Notes: generated by a model from the letters alone, not told the origin. DNA of 64,000 bases from Rhodococcus sp. BP22 (GCF_014281965.1 NZ_JACFTB010000003.1:418293-482292); one strand, 5' to 3'. Shown: positions 9,741-18,491, counted from the first letter of the stretch. Numbers and translations are program-made.

Positions 9741-10466
9741 TTACTCGTCCGGTTCGATGATCCGGGTTTCCGGCCACGCGCGCGGGGCCGGTCCGAAAGC
9801 TTCGCGTGAATTCTTGATGACGCCTTTGCCGATCATGCGGTTGCCTGTTCCGCCGATCACCGCGCCGATTCCGGCAGGAAGAAGTTTGCCGAACAGTAGA
9901 GCACTTCGTTTGGCGAAATACTTGGAGACGAACTTCTTGGCGAGTGACTTGTTCATGTTGGTCATCGCGCCACCCGGAATTCGAGTGGTGACGAGCGATC
10001 CCCAGTTGCGTGCGCTGGTCCCGACGGTCTTCTGCACGATCTGCATTCCCGATTCGCCGAGCGCGACCGACAGGACGAGCGCACGTCGCTGCTGATGGTC
10101 GTGGACGGCGATACCGTGCACCGAGGCCACCGACAGAGTCAACAGCGCGGAAGATTCGATGAAGAATGCTGTCTCTGCACCGACTGCAGCAAGGGAAGCG
10201 ACGGTCCCGATTGCGGGTACTGCGGCGGCGCCCCCCACCGCGCTTCCGCTCCCGGTCACTGCGAGCAGAAAGCGATTCTCCAGGCGTTCGATCAGCTGCG
10301 CGGGAGTGTCGTTCGGATGGGCTCGACGCATGTACCCGACGTACTTCTCGACGGCCGGTCCCTGGATCCTGCTGCCGTGGTCGAGGATCTTCACGAGCGC
10401 CTGTTCGAGACGCCCGCCCTCCTTGATCATCTCGACCTGATCCTTGTTCTTGTCCTTGCTCGCCAT
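9741..10466 (-). CDS. EcsC-like hydrophobic-core protein of unknown function
   Basis: A 241-residue protein whose function I do not recognise with confidence. It has a charged Lys-rich start (ASKDKNKDQVEMIKEGG), then a central Ala/Gly-rich region (about residues 68-135) with helix-like segments such as FLLAVTGSGSAVGG and FFIESSALLTLSVASVHG, and a basic C-terminal part. The pattern recalls EcsC-family proteins, which are membrane-associated and poorly understood; this is a weak assignment. ATG at 10466 is preferred because GGAG sits five bases upstream, whereas a GTG two codons earlier overlaps that ribosome binding site. It diverges from the AraC-type regulator at 10546. Confidence 0.6.
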   Translation of the reverse strand: MASKDKNKDQVEMIKEGGRLEQALVKILDHGSRIQGPAVEKYVGYMRRAHPNDTPAQLIERLENRFLLAVTGSGSAVGGAAAVPAIGTVASLAAVGAETAFFIESSALLTLSVASVHGIAVHDHQQRRALVLSVALGESGMQIVQKTVGTSARNWGSLVTTRIPGGAMTNMNKSLAKKFVSKYFAKRSALLFGKLLPAGIGAVIGGTGNRMIGKGVIKNSREAFGPAPRAWPETRIIEPDE

Positions 10467-10545
10467 CCGCACTCCGATCGATGTGAATTCTTTGGTTTTC
10501 GGTCGCTGAGCGCTGGTACCCGTTCACATTCGGTTCTACCCTGCA

Positions 10546-11379
10546 GTGGTGGCCGGTGTATCCGAGGGCGCGCGCGGAACCCCGAGTGCTCGGCTGCGTC
10601 CGTATGTCGCGTCGTACAGCGGATATCGACTGTCGGGTTACGAGCCCGGTGAGCATATCGGGATGCCGAGTCCGTATCTGACTGTGATCATCGCCATCGG
10701 CCCGAAGCTCGAGATCGCGGATTCGCCGCGACAGGGTTCCTGCGCTTTCGAGACACTTGCCAGTGGTATCTCCGCCGTACCTGTCACCATCGCGCACGAC
10801 GGCAACCAACACGGGATTCAGCTGTCGTTAACCCCCGCCGGTGCCCGTGCGCTGTTCGGGATTCCCACTGCCGCGCTCGGTGACTGGTTGGTCGACCTCG
10901 GCGACGTCATGTCAGGCGCGGGCGAGCTCCTCGATCGAGTCGCCGCGACCGAAGACTGGGACAGACGGTTCGACGTGGTCGACGAGATCTTGGTTCGCAA
11001 TCTGGAAGAACGGCCCATCGATCCGACGCTCGCCGAGGCATGGCGGCAGTTGGTCGGGTCGGGTGGTTCGGCACGGGTGGGTGAGGTAGCCCAGAACGTT
11101 GGATGGAGCCGGCGACATCTGATCGACAAGTTCACCGCCGAGTTCGGGGTCGCGCCGAAGGACTCGGCCCGTATTTCGCGGTTCTACCGCTCACACCAGG
11201 CTCTGCGCCGGCCGTCGATACCCCTGTTGTCCGAAGTCGCTGCCGCCTGCGGCTATTACGACCAGGCGCACATGGCCCGCGAATGGCGCGAGTTCGCGGG
11301 CAAGTCTCCGTCGCAATGGCGTCGGGTGGAGGAGTTCGCATTCGTCCAAGACCACGACGGCAGTCCGAGCGCAGGATGA
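10546..11379 (+). CDS. AraC-family transcriptional regulator
   Basis: A 277-residue regulator. The N-terminal part (to about residue 165) resembles the variable sensing domain of actinobacterial AraC proteins (LRPYVASYSGYR, GMPSPYLTVIIAIG). The C-terminal part holds the two helix-turn-helix units: RVGEVAQNVGWSRRHLIDKF and LSEVAAACGYYDQAHMAREW, ending in the characteristic FAGKSPSQWRR. Its TGA overlaps the ATG of the downstream VOC gene (ATGA at 11376-11379), so the two are coupled and the VOC protein is probably linked to whatever the regulator senses. The start codon is uncertain: GTG at 10546 is the first in frame and no strong ribosome binding site is visible. Confidence 0.88.
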   Translation: MVAGVSEGARGTPSARLRPYVASYSGYRLSGYEPGEHIGMPSPYLTVIIAIGPKLEIADSPRQGSCAFETLASGISAVPVTIAHDGNQHGIQLSLTPAGARALFGIPTAALGDWLVDLGDVMSGAGELLDRVAATEDWDRRFDVVDEILVRNLEERPIDPTLAEAWRQLVGSGGSARVGEVAQNVGWSRRHLIDKFTAEFGVAPKDSARISRFYRSHQALRRPSIPLLSEVAAACGYYDQAHMAREWREFAGKSPSQWRRVEEFAFVQDHDGSPSAG

Positions 11380-11795
11380 GGTCCATGACTGAAACATCGA
11401 TGACTTCCAAGACTCGAACAACGACCTGGCCCACCCTGAACTACAACGACGCGCATGCCGCCATCAGGTACCTCGTCGACGTTCTCGGCTTCGTGGAGAA
11501 GGCCGTCTACGGCGAAGGCGACCGTGTCGACCATGCAGAACTGCGGTGGCCGACAGGAGGCGGCGTGATGCTCGGGAGCGTCCGCGAGGGCAGTGCTCTC
11601 GGCGGACTCCCCCCGGGAGTGGGGTCCGTCTACATCGTCACCGACGAACCCGACGCGATTCACGACCGCGTCGTGTCCGTAGGTGGCAACGTCACCCAGG
11701 GATTACGAGACGAGGACTACGGCAGTAGAGGGTTCACTTGCCGCGACCCCGAGGGCGTTTACTGGAGTTTCGGGACCTACGCCGGAACCCAATGA
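11376..11795 (+). CDS. VOC (glyoxalase/bleomycin-resistance fold) protein
   Basis: A 139-residue single-module pair of beta-alpha-beta-beta-beta units, of the type often annotated as glyoxalase or bleomycin-resistance protein. Marks are the opening WPTLNYNDAHAAIRYLVDVLGF, the metal-site-like D-H-A-E-L stretch (RVDHAELRW) and the closing RDPEGVYWSFGTY. The first ATG overlaps the AraC regulator stop by four bases; a second ATG at 11385 (MTETS) is also possible. An AraC regulator coupled to a VOC protein is a common actinobacterial pair and suggests detoxification or binding of a small ligand, which cannot be named. Its end overlaps that of the convergent gene by 19 bp. Confidence 0.85.
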   Translation: MRSMTETSMTSKTRTTTWPTLNYNDAHAAIRYLVDVLGFVEKAVYGEGDRVDHAELRWPTGGGVMLGSVREGSALGGLPPGVGSVYIVTDEPDAIHDRVVSVGGNVTQGLRDEDYGSRGFTCRDPEGVYWSFGTYAGTQ

Positions 11796-12784
11796 TCGGC
11801 GGGCACCACTTCGTCGGCCTTGGGCGGCGAGGGGGCGGTGCCCTCGCCGAACGGTCGACCACCGAGTGATTCGCGTCCGTGCGGCTCCAACCAGCCGTGC
11901 AGATTCGGGCCCTTGGGCACGATGCCCGTCGGGTTGATATCGGTGTGCACGAGGTAGTAGTGCCGCTTGATGTGGTCGAAGTCGACTGTGTCGCCGAAGC
12001 CCGGTGTCTGGAACAGATCGCGCGCGTAATCCCACAGCACTGGGATCTCGCTGAGTTTGCTGCGGTTGCATTTGAAGTGGCCGTGGTAGACCGGATCGAA
12101 CCGCACGAGCGTCGTGAACAGGCGGACGTCGGCTTCGGTGATGGTGTCGCCGACGAGGTAGCGCTGGCCGCTCAGACGTCCGGCGAGCCAGTCGAGGGCG
12201 GTGAACAGTCGGTCGTACGCATTGTCGTAGGCCTCTTGCGATCCGGCGAAACCACAGCGGTACACACCGTTGTTGACCTCGGTGAACACACGCTGGGCTA
12301 CCTCGTCGATTTCGGTGCGCAGCGGCTCGGGATACAGATCCGGTGCGCCCGGGCGGTGGTACTGCTTCCATTCGGTGGACAAGTCGAGTGTGATCTGCGG
12401 GTAGTTGTTGGTAACGACCTCGCCGGTGGAGATCTCGACCATCGCGGGCACGGTGATGCCGCGCGGATAGTCGGGGAAGCGCGCGAAGTACGCCTCCTGC
12501 AAGCGCTCGATCTTCAGCACTGGATCGACGCCCCCGGGCTCCTCGTCGAAGTTCCAACTGCGCGGGTCGTGCGTAGGGCCGGGAATCGACAGCGACAGCA
12601 CATCCTCGAGTCCGAGCAGACGACGAACGATGATCGATCGGTGCGCCCATGGGCAGGCTCTGGCGGCGACGAGTCGGTAGCGACCGGGCTCTACGGGATA
12701 GCCGTCGCGCCCGTCGGCGGTTATCCGCGTTTCGATGTAGTTGGTGTCTCTGTTGAATTCCTTGCCTGGTTCGACGTAGGTCAT
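11777..12784 (-). CDS. Glutathionyl-hydroquinone reductase-like (Xi-class GST) protein
   Basis: A 335-residue member of the YqjG/ECM4 (Xi-class GST) family, which reductively removes glutathione from glutathionyl-hydroquinones. The thioredoxin-like N-terminal domain has the catalytic Cys in RACPWAHRSII, the family CPWA motif. It continues with SIPGPTHDPRSWNF and the domain-linking TVPAMVEISTGEVVTNNYPQI; the helical C-terminal domain holds YLVGDTITEADVRLFTTLVRFDPVY. The length is normal for the family. Actinomycetes of this kind generally make mycothiol rather than glutathione, so the physiological thiol is an open question. ATG at 12784 gives the usual N-terminus. Confidence 0.9.
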   Translation of the reverse strand: MTYVEPGKEFNRDTNYIETRITADGRDGYPVEPGRYRLVAARACPWAHRSIIVRRLLGLEDVLSLSIPGPTHDPRSWNFDEEPGGVDPVLKIERLQEAYFARFPDYPRGITVPAMVEISTGEVVTNNYPQITLDLSTEWKQYHRPGAPDLYPEPLRTEIDEVAQRVFTEVNNGVYRCGFAGSQEAYDNAYDRLFTALDWLAGRLSGQRYLVGDTITEADVRLFTTLVRFDPVYHGHFKCNRSKLSEIPVLWDYARDLFQTPGFGDTVDFDHIKRHYYLVHTDINPTGIVPKGPNLHGWLEPHGRESLGGRPFGEGTAPSPPKADEVVPADHWVPA

Positions 12785-12794
12785 GGAGCCAACG

Positions 12795-13505
12795 TTACGT
12801 AGATGCGAGCTCGACGGAGGTGAACACGCCCCATTCCTCGTAGCCGAGACGTGAACCGAGCCTTCGGGCGGTCCCATTCTCCGCGCTTGTCTGCCACTGC
12901 GGGATCAGTCCCTCGTCTATCGCGTCGTTCGTTGCGAGCCGTGCGACGACCTGAGCGTTGCCGCGTCGGCGCGCGAGCGGTGCGGTCAGAACGCCTACGT
13001 CGGCGAGAATGCCTTCCCATTCGAGGTACGCCGCGCAGGACAGGGGCGCGGCGGACTCTGCCGGGCGATCGTCGGAGAGGAGTGTGAACCACGACCGCTT
13101 GCGTGTCAGATCTGCACTGAGCACGTCATCCGGCGCGCACAGGGCGTCCAGTGCAAGAACGTGCCCGAGGTCGTGGGAAATAAGTGGGTCGTGAAGATCG
13201 ATTGTCGTGCCGATGTCGGCGGCATAGGACAAGACGATGGGTCCGCGACTGCGGCCGGATACCGAGGAATCCAGTAGCGAGAGAGTTCCACGCTCGGCCA
13301 GCTCGTCGTCGGATCGGTGTTCTGCGGCCTCCAACACCTGCTCCGGCCCCACTAGGGCGCTCGCGTCTCCGAGGCGCAGGAACGTGACCTCCGTCGCATC
13401 GGGGTATACCTGCAGATATCGGATGCCGGGCTTCATAGCCGCGTCGGGCAGTCCGAGGCGTCGGGACCAGGCGAGTCGGACGATGTCGTGATGATGGGAA
13501 TCCAC
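12795..13505 (-). CDS. GNAT-like acetyltransferase
   Basis: About 236 residues. The C-terminal 80 residues carry the GNAT pattern of a central strand followed by an acetyl-CoA loop: ILADVGVLTAPLARRRGNAQVVARLATNDAIDEG, then ENGTARRLGSRLGYEEWGVF. The N-terminal half is less conserved and probably forms a second, substrate-facing domain. The acceptor substrate is unknown. The start is uncertain: GTG at 13505 gives VDSHHHDIVRLAWSRR, which fits the fold; an upstream ATG would add poorly coding, T-rich sequence and is less likely. It diverges from cspA. Confidence 0.72.
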   Translation of the reverse strand: MDSHHHDIVRLAWSRRLGLPDAAMKPGIRYLQVYPDATEVTFLRLGDASALVGPEQVLEAAEHRSDDELAERGTLSLLDSSVSGRSRGPIVLSYAADIGTTIDLHDPLISHDLGHVLALDALCAPDDVLSADLTRKRSWFTLLSDDRPAESAAPLSCAAYLEWEGILADVGVLTAPLARRRGNAQVVARLATNDAIDEGLIPQWQTSAENGTARRLGSRLGYEEWGVFTSVELAST

Positions 13506-13652
13506 CGGGCCAAGGGTATCCGGGCCCACCAAAAAATAAGTTTTCAGACTTTTTTCACCCCGGCGTATCGCAAATGACAAATGAATGGCATGATCGGGAG
13601 TGAGATTGGAGCTTCGACGTGAAGGTCCAGCTCGCTACAGAAGGTTTACGGT
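13506..13652 (+). promoter_or_regulatory. Divergent cspA / GNAT promoter and leader region
   Basis: A non-coding stretch with conspicuous A and T runs (AAAAAATAAG and ACTTTTTTCA at about 13531-13558) in otherwise GC-rich DNA. Promoters for both divergent genes must lie here. I cannot place -35/-10 boxes reliably. A structured leader would be expected for a cold-shock gene but is not demonstrated. Confidence 0.4.
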
Positions 13653-13856
13653 ATGACGCAGGGCAGTGTTAAGTGGTTCAACGGCGAAAAGGGCTTCGGC
13701 TTCATCGAGCAGGATGGTGGCGGACCTGACGTGTTCGTTCATTACTCCGAGATCCAGGGAACTGGCTTCAAGTCTCTCGACGAGGGTCAGCGCGTGGAGT
13801 TCGAGGTTGGACAGGGCCAGAAGGGCCCCCAGGCCACCGGCGTTCGCGCTATCTGA
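13653..13856 (+). CDS. cspA: Cold-shock protein (single CSD)
   Basis: A 67-residue cold-shock-domain protein that binds single-stranded RNA/DNA. RNP1 is KGFGFIEQ and RNP2 is VFVHYSEI; the opening [11 protein letters not shown] and closing [10 protein letters not shown] are canonical, as is the length. The start ATG at 13653 follows AAGG eleven bases upstream. The 147-bp gap upstream is relatively T/A-rich (a run around 13530-13556) and probably holds the promoter and leader, as expected for csp genes. A strong hairpin follows at 13919. Confidence 0.96.
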   Translation: MTQGSVKWFNGEKGFGFIEQDGGGPDVFVHYSEIQGTGFKSLDEGQRVEFEVGQGQKGPQATGVRAI

Positions 13857-13918
13857 TCCCCCTAAAGGATCGCCACCCGGAAATGCTGACGGCTTAAGCT
13901 GTCCGACTCCGAGTTTTC

Positions 13919-13962
13919 AAAGGCCGGATACAAGAAGAGAAATCTTCGAGTATCCGGCCTTT
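13919..13962. terminator. cspA terminator hairpin
   Basis: Perfect 13-bp arms: AAAGGCCGGATAC (13919-13931) and GTATCCGGCCTTT (13950-13962), with an 18-base loop. It lies 62 bp past the cspA stop. The A...T ends of the arms give a short terminal T run in either direction, so it may serve both strands. Confidence 0.82.
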
Positions 13963-13986
13963 GTGCTGTGCGACCCCACCGCAGGT

Positions 13987-14023
13987 GAGTGGGAGTGCGG
14001 CCCATCAGGACGTACTCCCACTC
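13987..14023. terminator. Hairpin at the 3' end of the acyl-CoA dehydrogenase gene
   Basis: 10-bp inverted repeat, GAGTGGGAGT (13987-13996) and ACTCCCACTC (14014-14023), ten bases past the stop of the minus-strand acyl-CoA dehydrogenase. Its core sequence is shared with the hairpin at 35865-35901, suggesting a dispersed terminator-like element. Confidence 0.65.
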
Positions 14024-14032
14024 GCGTGCGCG

Positions 14033-15178
14033 CTACAACCCGAGATCGCGCCCGATCAGTTCCTTCATGATCTCGTTCGATCCGGCCCAGATCTTGGTCA
14101 CACGTGCGTCCTTCCATGCGCGAGCCGCTCGGTACTCGTTCATGAACCCGTAGCCGCCGTGCAACTGCACGCAGTGATCGAGGATCTCGTTCTGTACCTG
14201 CGAACTCCACCACTTTGCTTTCGCAGCATCGATGGCAGTGAGTTCACCGGCACCGTGAGCGACAATGCAGTTGTCGATATATGCCTGCGCCACATCGAGT
14301 TTCGTGGTCAGCTCGGCGAGTAGAAACTTGTTCCACTGAAGCGAACCGATCTGCTGACCGAAGGCCTTGCGGTCCTTGGCGTACTGCAGTGTCTCTTCGA
14401 GGATCGGCCGTGTGTGCCCAAGATTGGCAACCGAGCAGCTGATGCGCTCCTGGGGGAGAAGCTGCATCATGTGGATGAACCCGCCGTCGAATTCGCCGAT
14501 CATATTGCTCGCGGGCACGCGAACATCTTCGAAGAAGAGTTCGGCGGTATCGGACTCGGGCTGGCCCACCTTGTCGAGCTTGCGTCCACGGGAGAACCCC
14601 ACCGCGTCCTTCTCTACGGCGAACAAGGTGATGCCCTTCGCCTTTTTTTCAGGCGTGGTGCGGGTAGCGACGATCACCAGATCGGCACTGTTCCCGTTGG
14701 TGATGAACGTCTTGGATCCGTTGATGATGAAATCGTCACCATCCCTGACTGCGGTGGTCTTCAACGCGGCTAGGTCGGAGCCCCCGGAAGGCTCGGTCAT
14801 CGCGATCGCGGTGAGCAACTCGCCGGTGCAGAACTTCGGCAGCCAACGCTGCTTCTGCTCCTCGGTCGTCAGTTTGACCAAATACGGTGCGACGATGTCG
14901 ACGTGAATGCCGAAGCACGACGCCACTGCCGCGCTCGAGCGAGAGAGTTCCTCACCGAGGACGGCGTTGAATCGATAGTCCTCGGCGCCGCTACCACCGT
15001 ATTCTTCTGGAACCTCGAGCCCCAGGAACCCGTTTCGGCCGGCTTCGAGCCAGATGTCGCGGTCGATGAAGCGTTGTTCGATCAGCTTCTCTTCGCGCGG
15101 GGTGATGGTACGGGTGACGAACTCGCGGACGGACTCGCGGAACGCGTCGTGGTCCGCGTCGAACAAACTGCGCTTCAT
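14033..15178 (-). CDS. Acyl-CoA dehydrogenase (isovaleryl/long-chain-type catalytic base)
   Basis: A 381-residue FAD enzyme that introduces an alpha-beta double bond in an acyl-CoA. Marks are the FAD/substrate loop AIAMTEPSGGSDLAALKTTA, FITNGNSADLVIVATRT and the C-terminal HGGYGFMNEYRAARAWKDAR. The usual C-terminal catalytic Glu position (YEG in short/medium-chain enzymes) is Ala here (WAGSNEI), while a Glu is present in helix G (LLPQERISC). This is the location of the base in isovaleryl-CoA and long-chain dehydrogenases. ATG at 15178 is supported by GGAGG seven to eight bases upstream. The gene is divergent from the enoyl-CoA hydratase gene with an 83-bp gap; the two act in successive steps of acyl-CoA breakdown. 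Confidence 0.93.
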   Translation of the reverse strand: MKRSLFDADHDAFRESVREFVTRTITPREEKLIEQRFIDRDIWLEAGRNGFLGLEVPEEYGGSGAEDYRFNAVLGEELSRSSAAVASCFGIHVDIVAPYLVKLTTEEQKQRWLPKFCTGELLTAIAMTEPSGGSDLAALKTTAVRDGDDFIINGSKTFITNGNSADLVIVATRTTPEKKAKGITLFAVEKDAVGFSRGRKLDKVGQPESDTAELFFEDVRVPASNMIGEFDGGFIHMMQLLPQERISCSVANLGHTRPILEETLQYAKDRKAFGQQIGSLQWNKFLLAELTTKLDVAQAYIDNCIVAHGAGELTAIDAAKAKWWSSQVQNEILDHCVQLHGGYGFMNEYRAARAWKDARVTKIWAGSNEIMKELIGRDLGL

Positions 15179-15261
15179 GTATTCCTCCAAGTAAGGGCTC
15201 TCTCGGAAAATGTACCCGCTGGTAACTTCTGCTTCGGTGGCGATGTGGCACGCTGAACCAC

Positions 15262-16053
15262 ATGGCTGACCACCCCACTTCGCTAGTTCGATACTCCACC
15301 GACGCCGGCGCTGAGATTGCCGTCCTGACTTTCGATCACGGACCGCTCAATCTGTTCGATCAGGCGATGTTCGACGCCGTCGCCGCCGATGTAGCTGATC
15401 TGACTGCACGCCCGCCGCGCGCGGTGCTGCTGCGCGCCGAGGGCAAGGTCAATTCCGCAGGGGTGGATGTGAAGGTCTTCGAGGGCCTCACCGCGCAGCA
15501 GGGTGCACAGATGTGGCGTCAGCTTTTCGCTGACATCGCCCACCCGCTCGAGGCGCTGCCGTGCCCGGTCGTCTACGCCGCTCACGGTCTGACCCTGACC
15601 GCGGCATTCGAGATTTCCCTCGCCTGCGACATCATTCTCGCCGGACCGAAGGCAAGATTCGGCCTCGTCGAAACCGTCGTCGGGCTGACTCCGTCGATGG
15701 GCGGCCCGCAGCGCTTGGCCGAACGGGCCGGTTCGGGTCGCGCTCGCGAGCTCGTCATGACCGGAGATCTGTACGACGCGGAGACGATGCGCGAGTGGGG
15801 CGTCGTCAACGCCGTCCACACCGATGTCGACGCGGCTGCTCGTTCCCTGGTCGAGCGGTTGGCCGCCGGGCCGACGGTGGCTCACGCTGCCACGAAAAAG
15901 ATTGTGGCAGCGTGGCGTTCGGGTGGTGTCGCGCATGCTGACGAGATCACGTCGGAGGTGTCGGGTGCGTTGTTCGAGACCGATGATCTACGCGGTGCGG
16001 TGAAGAGTTTTCTGGAGAACGGTCCTGGTAAGGCGATTTATTCGGGCAAGTAG
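15262..16053 (+). CDS. Enoyl-CoA hydratase/isomerase family protein
   Basis: A 263-residue crotonase-fold protein. The oxyanion-hole loop is GKVNSAGVDVKVF and the second is the AAHGLTLTAAFEISLACDI region. Both glutamates that act in hydratases seem to be retained, in TAAFEISLACD and GLVETVVGLTPSMGG, so hydratase activity is plausible. The GGG normally preceding the first Glu is replaced by TAA, so the substrate pocket is atypical. It sits head-to-head with an acyl-CoA dehydrogenase gene and is followed ten bases later by the adenine deaminase start, probably on one transcript. Confidence 0.88.
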   Translation: MADHPTSLVRYSTDAGAEIAVLTFDHGPLNLFDQAMFDAVAADVADLTARPPRAVLLRAEGKVNSAGVDVKVFEGLTAQQGAQMWRQLFADIAHPLEALPCPVVYAAHGLTLTAAFEISLACDIILAGPKARFGLVETVVGLTPSMGGPQRLAERAGSGRARELVMTGDLYDAETMREWGVVNAVHTDVDAAARSLVERLAAGPTVAHAATKKIVAAWRSGGVAHADEITSEVSGALFETDDLRGAVKSFLENGPGKAIYSGK

Positions 16054-16063
16054 TGTGGGGTGG

Positions 16064-16996
16064 ATGAGTTTGCCTCTCGCTGAATTGCACATGCACATCG
16101 AGGGTTCGTTGGAGCCCGATCAGATTTTTCGGTTCGCGGAGCGTAACGGTATTCGGTTGCCGTATGCGGATATCGACGAGTTGCGTGGGTTGTACGAGTT
16201 CTCGGATCTGCAGTCGTTTCTCGATCTTTATTATGCGAATACCTCGGTGTTGCGTACTGCCGAGGATTTTGCCGATCTCGGGCGGGCGTATTTTGCGCGT
16301 GCCAAGGTTGCGGGTATCACGCATGCGGAGGTCTTTTTCGATCCTCAGGCACACACCAGCAGGGGTGTTGCGTTGGAGGCGGTGGTGGAGGGTTTGGCCG
16401 ATGCTGCGGCGTCGAGCGAGCGGGAGTTCGGTGTCACGAGTGGTTTGATCGCTTCGATTCTGCGGGACAAGCCGGTCTTGCATGCCAACAAGTTGCTCGA
16501 GGATTTGCTGGCGATGAAGGCGCCGATCATCGGCCTCGGTCTCGATTCGGCGGAGGTGGGTTTTCCGCCTTCGTTGTTCGTGGATGTGTTCGCGCGTGCG
16601 CGGGCGGAAGGCTTGCATGTGGTTGCTCATGCGGGGGAGGAAGGTCCGGCCGAGTACATCTGGCAGGCGCTGGACTTGCTGGGTGCCGAACGTATCGATC
16701 ATGGGGTTCGCTGCCTGGAAGACGAGGCGTTGGTGAATCGTCTTGTCGAAGAAGAAATTCCGTTGACTGTCTGTCCGTTTTCGAATGTTCGGCTCAAGGT
16801 TGTCGACACGCTTGCCGATCATCCGATTCGTCAGATGATCGAGAGGGGGCTCGTGGTCACCGTCAATTCGGATGATCCGGCTTACTTCGGCGGCTATGTG
16901 GACGACAACTTCGCGGCCTTGACCGATCAGGTCGGCTTGACCGAACGTGAGCGAGAGATTTTGTACGACAACTCGATTCGCGCGTCGTTCAGCTGA
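16064..16996 (+). CDS. Adenine deaminase (ADA-superfamily type)
   Basis: A 310-residue zinc hydrolase of the adenosine/adenine deaminase superfamily. The metal motif HxH is in LAELHMHIEGSLEPDQI; further motifs are EVFFDPQAHT, the catalytic VVAHAGEEGPAEYIW, ERIDHGVRCLED and the metal Asp in VTVNSDDPAYFGGYV. These signatures, especially FFDPQAHT and AYFGGY, match the fungal/bacterial adenine deaminase subgroup (adenine to hypoxanthine, purine salvage) better than adenosine deaminase. ATG at 16064 follows a GGGG stretch and is preferred over the GTG at 16055. The first half uses noticeably more T-ending codons than its neighbours. Its end overlaps the convergent molybdoenzyme gene by eight bases. 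Confidence 0.88.
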   Translation: MSLPLAELHMHIEGSLEPDQIFRFAERNGIRLPYADIDELRGLYEFSDLQSFLDLYYANTSVLRTAEDFADLGRAYFARAKVAGITHAEVFFDPQAHTSRGVALEAVVEGLADAAASSEREFGVTSGLIASILRDKPVLHANKLLEDLLAMKAPIIGLGLDSAEVGFPPSLFVDVFARARAEGLHVVAHAGEEGPAEYIWQALDLLGAERIDHGVRCLEDEALVNRLVEEEIPLTVCPFSNVRLKVVDTLADHPIRQMIERGLVVTVNSDDPAYFGGYVDDNFAALTDQVGLTEREREILYDNSIRASFS

Positions 16997-18491
16997 CCGA
17001 TACCGAGATCTTCGGGTATCCGGTTGCGCCGTCGGGAACGGTGTCGGCGGTGATGGACGTTTGGATGTCACCGTTCGCGTCGGTGGCTCGTGCACGAATG
17101 GTGTGAGTGCCCGGTGGCGCGTCCCATTCGAGAACCCATTGGCGCCAGGTGTCTTTCGAGTATTCCTCGGACAGCGTCGCGGGCATCCAGTTGCCTTCGT
17201 CGATCTGGACGTCGACTCCGGAAATTCCGAGGTACTGGTGCCAGGCGACGCCGGCGATCATGGTCTTTCCTGCCGGGACGGTTCCGCCGGAGCGGGGCGT
17301 GTCGATGCGTGAGGCGGTCTTGATCGGTCCGAGTTCGCCCCATCCCCGGTCGGTCCAGTATGCGGTGACCTTGTCGAATCGGGTCACCTCGAGGTCGGTG
17401 ACCCATTTGGTGGCTGAGACGTAGCCGTAGAGTCCGGGCACCACCAATCTGGCTGGGTATCCGTGGCGGACGGGCAACGGTTGGCCGTTCATACCGACTG
17501 CGAGCAGGGCATCGCGGCCGTCGAGCAGCACCTCCAGTGGGGTTCCTGCGGTGAACGCATCGTGGCTCGAGGAGAGCACCATGTCGGCGCCGTCTTGGAT
17601 CCCGGCTTCTTCGAGAAGATCTTTCAGCGGGTAACCGATCCAGGTGGCATTGCCGACCAGGTCGCCGCCGACGACGTTGGAGACGCAGGTCAGGGTCACG
17701 GTCTTCTCGACGGCTTCACGTTGCATCAGATCTTCGAAGGTGATCTCGAGTTCTCGCTCCACCATGCCGTGGATACGGAGTTTCCAGGTGTCCGAAGACA
17801 CTTGCGGTAGCACCAGTGCGGTGTCTATTCGGTAGAAGTCCTCGTTCGGGGTGATGTAGGACGCCAAGCCATCGATGTTCATCGTCGCGTTCAGATCGGC
17901 GCCGGGAGGGATCGGGGTTTGTGGTTTCGGTGTCGGAAGCATAAATGCGAGGCGGTTGGCCGTGACGTTGCGGGCTTGACCGATCATCCGGCCTGCGGTT
18001 CCGGCAACGACTGCGACAGCACCCGCAGCAACGGCAAGGCCGAGGAAACTCCGTCTGCTCATACCTTGTGCCGGCTCGGGTGATTCGGAGGCGCGGATCA
18101 GCGCGTTCAACGCCACGATCCCGACGGCGACTCCCGCGACGGTCGGGATGGCGTCGAGTACGTTGTTTCCGCTGCGAGTCAGCGCTGCAATCACCCCGAC
18201 GGCGCCGAGTCCAGCGAACAGCACGGCGCCGCGCGGAGCGCGCATGATGCCCGCGAGGGCTGCGAGCGCGGCGATGATCAGTGACATCCCGACGAAGAGG
18301 GCCGTTTTGTCGGAGGTGCCGAAGGTGTCGATCGCCCATTCGCGGACTGCTTCGGGGGTGTTGTCGACCACCGCCGAGCCCACGGCATAGAACGGAGAGG
18401 AGTTCGGGCCGAAGGGAACCGAGACGAGTTCGCCGACGCCGAGAATCACTCCTGCCGCAAGGAGACCGGATAGTGCACGCTTCAACATCAC
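16989..18491 (-). CDS. Membrane-anchored molybdopterin oxidoreductase (sulfite-oxidase fold)
   Basis: A 500-residue protein similar to mycobacterial Rv0218. The first 135 residues contain about four transmembrane helices, followed by an internal twin-arginine-like segment MSRRSFLGLAVAAGAVAVVAG that gives a further helix. The sulfite-oxidase-type Mo-binding domain then follows, placed outside the membrane. The probable molybdenum-ligand Cys is in VTLTCVSNVVGGD; PVRHGYPARLVVPGLYGY and WVTDLEVTRFD are family hallmarks. A C-terminal Ig-like dimerisation domain (GVAWHQYLGISGVDVQID, GTHTIRARATD) completes it. The electron donor and acceptor are unknown, so sulfite oxidation is not proven. It is likely in one unit with the aldonolactone oxidase gene 47 bp upstream. 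Confidence 0.9.
   Translation of the reverse strand: MMLKRALSGLLAAGVILGVGELVSVPFGPNSSPFYAVGSAVVDNTPEAVREWAIDTFGTSDKTALFVGMSLIIAALAALAGIMRAPRGAVLFAGLGAVGVIAALTRSGNNVLDAIPTVAGVAVGIVALNALIRASESPEPAQGMSRRSFLGLAVAAGAVAVVAGTAGRMIGQARNVTANRLAFMLPTPKPQTPIPPGADLNATMNIDGLASYITPNEDFYRIDTALVLPQVSSDTWKLRIHGMVERELEITFEDLMQREAVEKTVTLTCVSNVVGGDLVGNATWIGYPLKDLLEEAGIQDGADMVLSSSHDAFTAGTPLEVLLDGRDALLAVGMNGQPLPVRHGYPARLVVPGLYGYVSATKWVTDLEVTRFDKVTAYWTDRGWGELGPIKTASRIDTPRSGGTVPAGKTMIAGVAWHQYLGISGVDVQIDEGNWMPATLSEEYSKDTWRQWVLEWDAPPGTHTIRARATDANGDIQTSITADTVPDGATGYPKISVSVS

Noticed and set aside
9703..10812. Continuous frame upstream of the LLM oxidoreductase giving a 650-residue protein
   Set aside because: The extra part is Arg-rich and lies in another frame of the EcsC-like gene; family members start at the barrel strand encoded from 9696.
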